Below are positions 42,242-48,532 of a stretch of DNA of 48,532 bases, one piece after another. The DNA is taken from the NCBI GenBank assembly GCA_027575765.1, contig JANBPT010000277.1, forward strand, positions 1 to 48,532, given 5' to 3'. Below the pieces are notes generated by a model. The model searched no databases. It was not told the origin of the DNA and worked only from the letters and a program-made list of their open reading frames with translations. A program made the position numbers and the translations under genes. This stretch comes from Tieghemiomyces parasiticus (lineage: Eukaryota > Kickxellomycota > Dimargaritomycetes > Dimargaritales > Dimargaritaceae). Each line of letters opens with the position of its first letter. The stretch's first letter is position 1.

Positions 42242-44947
42242 ATGCCCGGCTCAAGGGACTCAGATTCGTCCTCGTCAGCTAGCTCCTCGTCAGAGAGGGA
42301 GGATGAATTCGCGGCCTTCGATGCGCGACCTGCCCTCGGCTTGGGGGCTGGGCGGCCACCCATGGCCCTGGATGAATTCCTTCCTACCAGTTTTGGCTCC
42401 AGTAGGTCACGGCCGTCTACTCCGAGCGCGACCCCAGGCCTCGGCGCCGCTACTCCCCCTACTCCGGCCCAGACATCGTCACATAAGGCCCCGGCCCGTG
42501 TCCACCGAGACTTTGGTAAATTCAGCCAGCAAAACCGCGGGATAGCCATAAAAATGATGGAGAAGATGGGCTACAAGATGGGTGAGGGTCTTGGTTCCCG
42601 CGGGCAGGGGATAGTTAATCCTATTGAAGTCAAGGCCCGACCAGAGAAGATGGGGTTGGCCTATAAAGGCCGTAGCGAGCGGACCGCGCAATCGATCCAG
42701 GATGAGCATAAACGGAAACGGGCCGAACGGCGAGCCGCGGCCGGTCGGGATGGCGACGAGACGGGCAGCGATTCGTCCACCTCGAGTACCAGCGTCCGCC
42801 CAAAGGCGAGTTCTGGTACGAAGCCAGCTCGACGGAAACCGAAAGTGGTATTCCAGTCGGTTGACGAGGTGATCCAGCGGGTCGAAGCTAGGCTCCAAGG
42901 GCAGTCGGTTACATCAGAGCCCGCCGCGGCCCCGGCCCTTGCGAAACCGGCCACAATCCTGGACATGACTGGTCCGGAGGTACGCGAACGCGACCTCGGC
43001 AGCCTGAGGAGCGCAACGCCAAGGGCGGCCGGTCCGGATATCGGCATTACGGGCCCCAGCGTCGAGGAGGACATCCGCCTCATCATTGATCTCTGCCTCG
43101 CCGATATGTCCTCCCAGGACCAGGAGCGACGGATCCAGCAGCACCGACTCAAGGCTCTAGCCCAAGAACGCACGGGCATCGAGGATAGTCTCATCACGAC
43201 CGAGACGGAGATTGATGCCCTTGAAACCATGATCCAGGCCACCATCAGCTGCGAGGCTCTAGCGCGGCAGGTCACCCAGGTGCCCCCGGAAGAGCGCCAA
43301 GCGATGTTTGGGAAGTTGGTAGACGCCGTGGTCGACCTGCACGACCGCTACGCCAGCCGGTGGCGCGATTTTGACCTCGAAGGGTTCGTCACAGGAGTGC
43401 TGGCCGGACCATTGGCGACCGTGCTGGCCGACTGGTCACCCCTAGCGGAGCCCCAATTCCTGCAGTCGGCCCTGCGGCGGATCCGAATGGCCATGACAAC
43501 CCACGACTACCTGTACCCGCCCAATACCGCGGACCCTGCCTCCGCCGCGTCGAGTGGCGATGGTCCGCCCGCCGAGTGGCGTCATCGCTTAGGCACCCTT
43601 AGCGATCACCAGTTTCCGTCGCCAGGGTGGTCCGCCGATGAAGCCCAACAGCGGCTGCTCATCCTGGACTCCCTCCGCAAGAAAGATACTCGCATGACGC
43701 CCTACGAGGCGCTCATGTATCAGTCGTGGTTGCCCCGCGTGCGCAGCGCTCTGGTCAACGACTGGCCCATCGACCGTACGGGTCAGCCGACTTCTTCGCC
43801 CACGACGGTCAAGGCGGCCAATGAAAGCGCTCTCCAACTGGTAGAAACCTGGCGACCCCCGCTCATCCCACAATATCTGTTCCACCACTTGGTCGACCAC
43901 GCCGTATTGCCCAAATTGGCCAATGCTGTCGACGCTTACGTCCCTGACCGCGGCACGGGCCACATCCACCAGTGGTTACATCCGTGGCTGCCTCTACTGG
44001 GTAAGTGACTCGTGGCATGGGTCAGTGCGGCATGCCACTTTGCCCCGGGGTTCTTTCTACGCTACAGACCGTAATGGTGGCCATGGTTCTTCCCCCCGGC
44101 TCCTCCTGCGACAACTAACCGATTCCCGTGCCCTTTTTTGGAGGGGCGCCTCTTGTCCCGTCACCCTATTGACTCTAGGAGCCAAGGCTGAGCCGTTGCT
44201 TACCTCAGTACGACACAAATTGGGCACCTATCTCAAGGCCTGGCATCCCTCCCAAGATTATGCCCTACAGAGTGTCAGCCCATGGCAATACGTAAGTCTC
44301 ACCCACAGCGTACCGTCCGAGCGGGCCCTACCTGCCCGTAGCACAATACTGTAACCAAACCGCCAGAGCTTTAACCGTACCTACTTTTACATGGCATAAT
44401 TACCCACCCACCCCCACTACCGAAATGTACAGGTTCTTTCCGAGTCCGATTGGTCCAAGCTTTTTAAGCGCCATATCCTGCCTAAGCTGCGGATGGCATT
44501 GCGGACGGAGTTCAGCGTCAATCCGCAAGACCAGAAAATGGGTAGGTGGTTTACCGTCGGTGACATCCAAGATGGAAGGAACGGTCTTACGTCAACTAGC
44601 CCCCCAACACGAATCTGCCCTTCTCCTCACCTTATCCTTACGCTCATACATGCGACTTCACAACACTACGCACTCTCCTATGTTTAATGACAGATACCTT
44701 ACAATGGATCATGGCCTGGCACGACGTGGCACCCCTCGCGGCATTGGCCGACCTGTTAGTTACCGAATTCTTTCCGCCCTGGCATCATGTACTCCAACTG
44801 TGGCTAGCTCAGGCACCAGATTTTGAACAAATCACCCAGTGGTACATGTGGTGGAAGTCCGTATTTCCAGAAAACCTGCGCAACCACCCCGCCGTGGCCG
44901 CCGAGTTCCATAAAGCGGTGGAGACGATCCACCGGGCTAGCGGCTGA
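42242..44947 (+). CDS. G-patch splicing factor TFIP11 / NTR1
   Basis: 744-residue TFIP11 (yeast Ntr1/Spp382), which activates the helicase PRP43 for spliceosome disassembly. Exons: 42242-44000, 44179-44291, 44433-44541, 44694-44947; phases 1, 0, 1. N-terminus Ser/Asp-rich, then Pro/Ser/Thr linker. G-patch at about 98-142: GIAIKMMEKMGYKMGEGLGSRGQG and MGLAYKG. The GCFC-type C-terminal domain covers roughly 280-744, with LIIDLC, HQWLHPWLPLLG crossing intron 1, SVRHKLGTYLKAWHP in exon 2, SDWSKLFKRHILPKL in exon 3 and WIMAWHDVAPLAALADLL, ITQWYMWWKSVFPENL in exon 4. The upstream in-frame start at 42086 gives an unlike-family extension, so I prefer 42242. Confidence 0.95.
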
Positions 44948-45729
44948 GGTGTTTTTGAATGCCCAGGGGGGGGACTGAATGCTCGACGAGTTTCACATGA
45001 TGTTAGACCTGTTCGGCCATCATATACGTAGAGGTGTGTATCGGACCTATATGAAGATTAAGGACAGATAAATCGCAATGTAAAGTAGTGGCGTGGATAT
45101 GATCGACCTCCCTTTTTTTCTTAGGCGTCCGAACCTTGAAATCGTGCGTGGTTCTGCGTTGTGGACCACTATCTTTACCTAATACTTGAGGGACCCGATC
45201 ATACATCTCTAACTTCTTGTCGATTTTTTATCACTTTGCTGGTGATGTCAGCGGCGGCGTACAAGATCACTCAGTAGACATGGGCCTAATGGTATATACA
45301 ATCCCAAGGAGGTTACTGAGGGCTCGGCTAAGTCTGCAAAGGCCAAGCGGTATTGACGTACGATACCTTGGTAAAGCGGCCGGTAACGGTTGAGAATATG
45401 AGAACAGTGCGCACTGGCGGGCGAACAACGCTAGGTATGGGGTACCACGAGGTTTTGTTTTCACATAATAGGCTTTGCAACCAACAGGGCACAGCTGACT
45501 AAACCAATTAGAAAGAGAATTGGCGCCTGAAGGGTTGCGCTTATTATTGAAATACAGTGGCTTGAGAGGCTGGAGAGGATGGGTTATTGGATGATACCAA
45601 GGTAAAATTTAACAGGTCATTGTAATGTTCAATATGTTTGATCGAATTTCGCTCCAAAGGAAAGTCATACCCAACTTTAGACTAATCACTAAGCAGCGGG
45701 GACTGTGTAAATGCTTAACGGTAACCTGG
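44948..45729. other. Gene-poor region
   Basis: 3' flank of TFIP11 and AT-rich sequence leading to a solo LTR. No gene or tRNA was recognised. Confidence 0.5.
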
Positions 45730-46155
45730 TGTGGAGCCCAGATAGGTATTTGGGCTCCTGAAGATTCCTGAGGGTCGACTCTATTACATAAGGTCAATGA
45801 TACCAAATGGAGTTGACTACAAGGACCAGGGTAAAAGACTGAGGCCTTGGGAATGGAAACAATTCAATTATGCACCACCGGCAGATTTCCCACCAGCTGA
45901 TGGTCTAAATGTCCCATGACCTAGACAACCCATTGTTCTACAACTTTTCGATTTATTATGTTTCATACCTGGAAGGGCCAATAGGCGAAATAGCAAACCT
46001 GGGAGTGGCCAGCCAGGCTACAACTTTATTGAGGATTCAGAATTATTATTTATAGCCTGAGCTCCAGCACCTCTAAGCTCAGGGAGTGTTTCACCAACCC
46101 TGCCTCGGGGTACTATTCTTTATTAAATTTACTATTTGCCAAACTACGCTTCACA
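45730..46155 (-). mobile_element. Family A solo LTR, copy 2 (empty site for family B)
   Basis: 426 bp, inverted relative to the copy at 15994-16557 and nearly identical. Ends TGTGGAGCCC...CTTCACA, flanked by CTGG at 45726-45729 and 46156-46159 (4 bp target duplication). It keeps the uninterrupted target where family B inserted in the other copy. No tRNA gene is visible next to it. Confidence 0.92.
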
Positions 46156-46159
46156 CTGG

Positions 46160-46860
46160 ATTGTTCACATGATCCCCAATTGTGCAATAACAGGCTTGGC
46201 TGCTACTGGATAGATTAGACAGCAATTGCACCAGAATTTTCATACTTAATTACGTGGTCAATAATCGAGCCACGGCCAGTTTAACGTGTCGACTGTTAGT
46301 CGGACGAAGTGGGCTATCCATAACCCCACTCGTTGTCCACTTTCAACTTTAACTAACTGGAGCGGGAAATTCTTCGTGTGTATGACACGCAATATTCAAC
46401 TTTTTTATCTGAAGCAAAATTTAGACTTGGCAAAATATCAATACTTGCCACGCAATGGCCAACTACGCAGGGGTCATCCCGTCAATGGGTTGTCAAACAG
46501 CTTATTTTATCCCGCTTTGGCTGTTCTAGCTCCGTCAATTGAAGATCTTTCGTTCCCGGTTTGTAGAGTCGGTGATGTGTGACATTTCGGAGCCTATACT
46601 GATATCCACTATCTTTCCATGTTCATGTGGATTCACCAGGCGAATAAAGCAATCATGGAGAGAAATATTTACTGTCGCACAAACTCACCGCCGTATAAGT
46701 GTACATATTTAAAAGACCGAGTTAACGACTACAAAAAGTAGTATCACTCCAACAGTCTCATTTGATTGCCACGGCCTCGCTTAGAATTCGCAGCATCACT
46801 TCCCCTCCCCATCCTTGCACACTCAATCCACCTCCGCTACTCCACTCACTCCCTGTAAGC
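46160..46860. other. Intergenic region upstream of a pseudogene
   Basis: AT-rich, then a pyrimidine-rich leader from about 46795. A TATTTAAAAG at 46706-46715 could be the old TATA box of the pseudogene. Confidence 0.5.
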
Positions 46861-47178
46861 ATACAGCTCTCCACCGCTTTCCTAACCGTCGCCACCCCGG
46901 CTCTAGCCTCCACACCTTCCGGCAGCGGTGGTAATCAGCTTGATTGCACCACTTGAATTGGTACAAAGATCTTGACCAAGAAGAACCCCAACGGTTCTCA
47001 TGACCTCCGCCAGGCTGTCAAGGACAAGATCACCGACATCGCCATGACCGGGGTCAAGTCTACCCGCGACAGCCTGGAGGCCATGGTCACCGACCCCAAC
47101 TACCCGCCGATCCAGCAGCACCTTGTCAGCCAGATAGCCTCCCGGATCCACGGTAACCGCGACCACAACTGGCAGTGA
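46861..47178 (+). pseudogene. Secreted small protein pseudogene (no start codon, premature stop)
   Basis: An in-frame 106-codon region. It opens with ATA where an ATG is expected, followed directly by a signal-peptide-like sequence (QLSTAFLTVATPALAS), a Gly/Ser spacer and one Cys, then an in-frame TGA at 46954-46956. The same frame continues for 73 codons to a stop at 47176-47178, encoding a helical, charged segment (SHDLRQAVKDKITDIAMTG) and ending HNWQ. Frame continuity across the stop and the position of ATA right before the signal peptide argue for a recently lost secreted-protein gene. The alternative is an unseen upstream exon. Function of the parent unknown. Confidence 0.6.
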
Positions 47179-48532
47179 GGGGTCCCTCCCCACCCTTTCA
47201 GGTGCAGACAGACCAGTGGGTGATGGTGAGGTGGTCCAAAGTTTATCATCATCGTTTGATTATTGTTTTTTTTATTTTGGTCTTTCTGAACTGTCAATGC
47301 GCTAATCAATCGGGGATTGCCAGGTTTATGACATACTGCTTGGGATTCAGTATAACTACTGCAGCTTGGGTTTGAAATTATGTATACGGCTATACAGGTT
47401 GGATAGATACGGCCATGATAAGAAGCAGGGACTTGGTTAACACCCCGTCAAGATAGGATCGGCATCGCCCCAATATAAATTTGGTTATATGGTTCTAAGG
47501 ACCTGGAAAATACCAGAATTATACACAGCTGTCGGCACCAGTCGAAGTGACCATGTCTTCGAATTCAAACGTAACGGCTAACCAGTTAAAAACACACATA
47601 CGGTATATTAATAGTGTGGACTTTTCTGCACGGGTAATAAGTAATGCACAACACCTTTCCGTTGGAGGTACACAGAGTTATGGAGGCTTCGATTGATGGA
47701 GAGGTGCCGGTAGACTCATTGATATCGGGCGATTCGTGCAGGCAGAGAAGCCGGCGATTCGATTTAAATACGCCAGGTACTGAACGATTCAGGCTGGTGA
47801 GTCGCCCGGCGTTCGGTGGTTGAATGGCGTACCATTCTAAACTTTAGAGTGTCTGTACGGCACGCTGTCAATCGAAGTGTCACACATAACGGTGGAACCT
47901 GGCAGTCTGCCCGTCTGTCTCAGGGCCAGCTGCGTGCATGGCCTCTCCCTGCCCATACTGGGCACTCGCGGCAAAGGGAGTGCCTGGCTAAACGTCAAGC
48001 CGATCATACGGTCGACTTCAGCTTTGACTACATGACCTCTTCTATACACCCGAGATAAGGCAAGGCCTTGTCAAAACTTGGGTGGAAAGTAAAGCAACGA
48101 CGGTGCCTTCAAGTTACGTGGCCACGTCGTAGATCGCCATAGCTTGTATTGCCCAAGAATGACTGTAGCCTAGGCTGGACGTGGTACTTAACGTCGCTGG
48201 ATAGGAAGTAAGAACCTTACCAAGATGTGAGAAGCAGTTTGGGATATTGACCTTAGACAATAAAGTATTCTTAAGGAAACTCGGAATGTCGTCATTGTAG
48301 TTTATCCGTCAAATATAAAATTGGGGGAATTGCCGTCGCCATGGGCTAAGACGAACAAGATGAACGTACTACAGTCGCCAATCGTTGCCAGATGAGTTTT
48401 CCCTCTTAAGTGAGCTCACGATGGCTGTGTTGGTGATGGCCACAATTCCCAGCTGAAGTAAATCTACCAGTTGATGAATTCGGCCGGTTATATCGTCTAG
48501 GTGTGGGCACCCTGCCAAATAATCCTTGCAAT
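47179..48532. other. Gene-poor region to window end
   Basis: AT-rich, no recognised gene; open frames up to 80 codons lack ATG or protein-like character. Confidence 0.5.

Noticed and set aside
45640..45729. A tRNA gene next to the second family A LTR
   Set aside because: Neither flank folds into a tRNA nor contains paired A and B boxes.

Overview
This is a stretch of fungal nuclear genome, gene-dense and GC-rich in its genes. I read nineteen protein-coding loci (one of them a pseudogene), one tRNA gene and six clear transposon remnants. Thirteen genes are spliced. Their 23 inferred introns are all GT-AG and all 129-204 nt long, a narrow range that helped me pick splice sites. The gene content (a KIN17 homologue without C-terminal KOW domains, a long mitochondrial bL17, YKT6, an LSB-like SH3 protein, Kex2-type propeptides) points to a fungus. 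The high-GC genes, the mix of conserved housekeeping genes and orphan secreted proteins, and the tRNA-linked retroelement scars would suit an early-diverging lineage such as Zoopagomycota. I cannot fix the species from the sequence alone.

Layout. 1-1337 is AT-rich and holds a repeat. 1338-13040 carries a secreted acidic protein (-), a dynein roadblock light chain (+), an SH3 protein (-), mitochondrial ribosomal bL17 (+), NOP16 (+) and splicing factor PRP18 (-). 13041-16566 is an AT-rich repeat island ending at tRNA-Thr(AGU). In it two solo-LTR-like elements sit nested just upstream of the tRNA, and a third lies inside the second. 16844-30123 carries PIF1 helicase (-), a catalytically dead trypsin-fold secreted protein (-), KIN17 (+), a mitochondrial helical-repeat protein (-), YKT6 (-) and a 56-residue secreted peptide (-). 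30124-33393 is gene-poor. 33394-44947 is dense again: a UPF0538/C2orf76 protein (-), a YIPF1/2 Golgi protein (+), UTP18 (-), RVB1 (+), U2AF small subunit (-) and TFIP11/NTR1 (+). 44948-48532 is gene-poor, with a second copy of the solo LTR and a secreted-protein pseudogene that has lost its start codon and gained a stop.

How the genes relate. Two themes recur: pre-mRNA splicing (PRP18, U2AF small subunit, TFIP11) and ribosome or snoRNP biogenesis (NOP16, UTP18, RVB1, mitochondrial bL17). Two divergent pairs join functional partners across one intergenic region: U2AF small subunit with TFIP11, and UTP18 with RVB1. An E-box-like TCACGTGA palindrome occurs upstream of NOP16 and between UTP18 and RVB1. 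The intact secreted-protein genes carry TATA boxes upstream. I see no operon-like, viral, CRISPR or biosynthetic system. The most unusual material is the nested, tRNA-proximal LTR cluster and the decayed or inactive secreted proteins.
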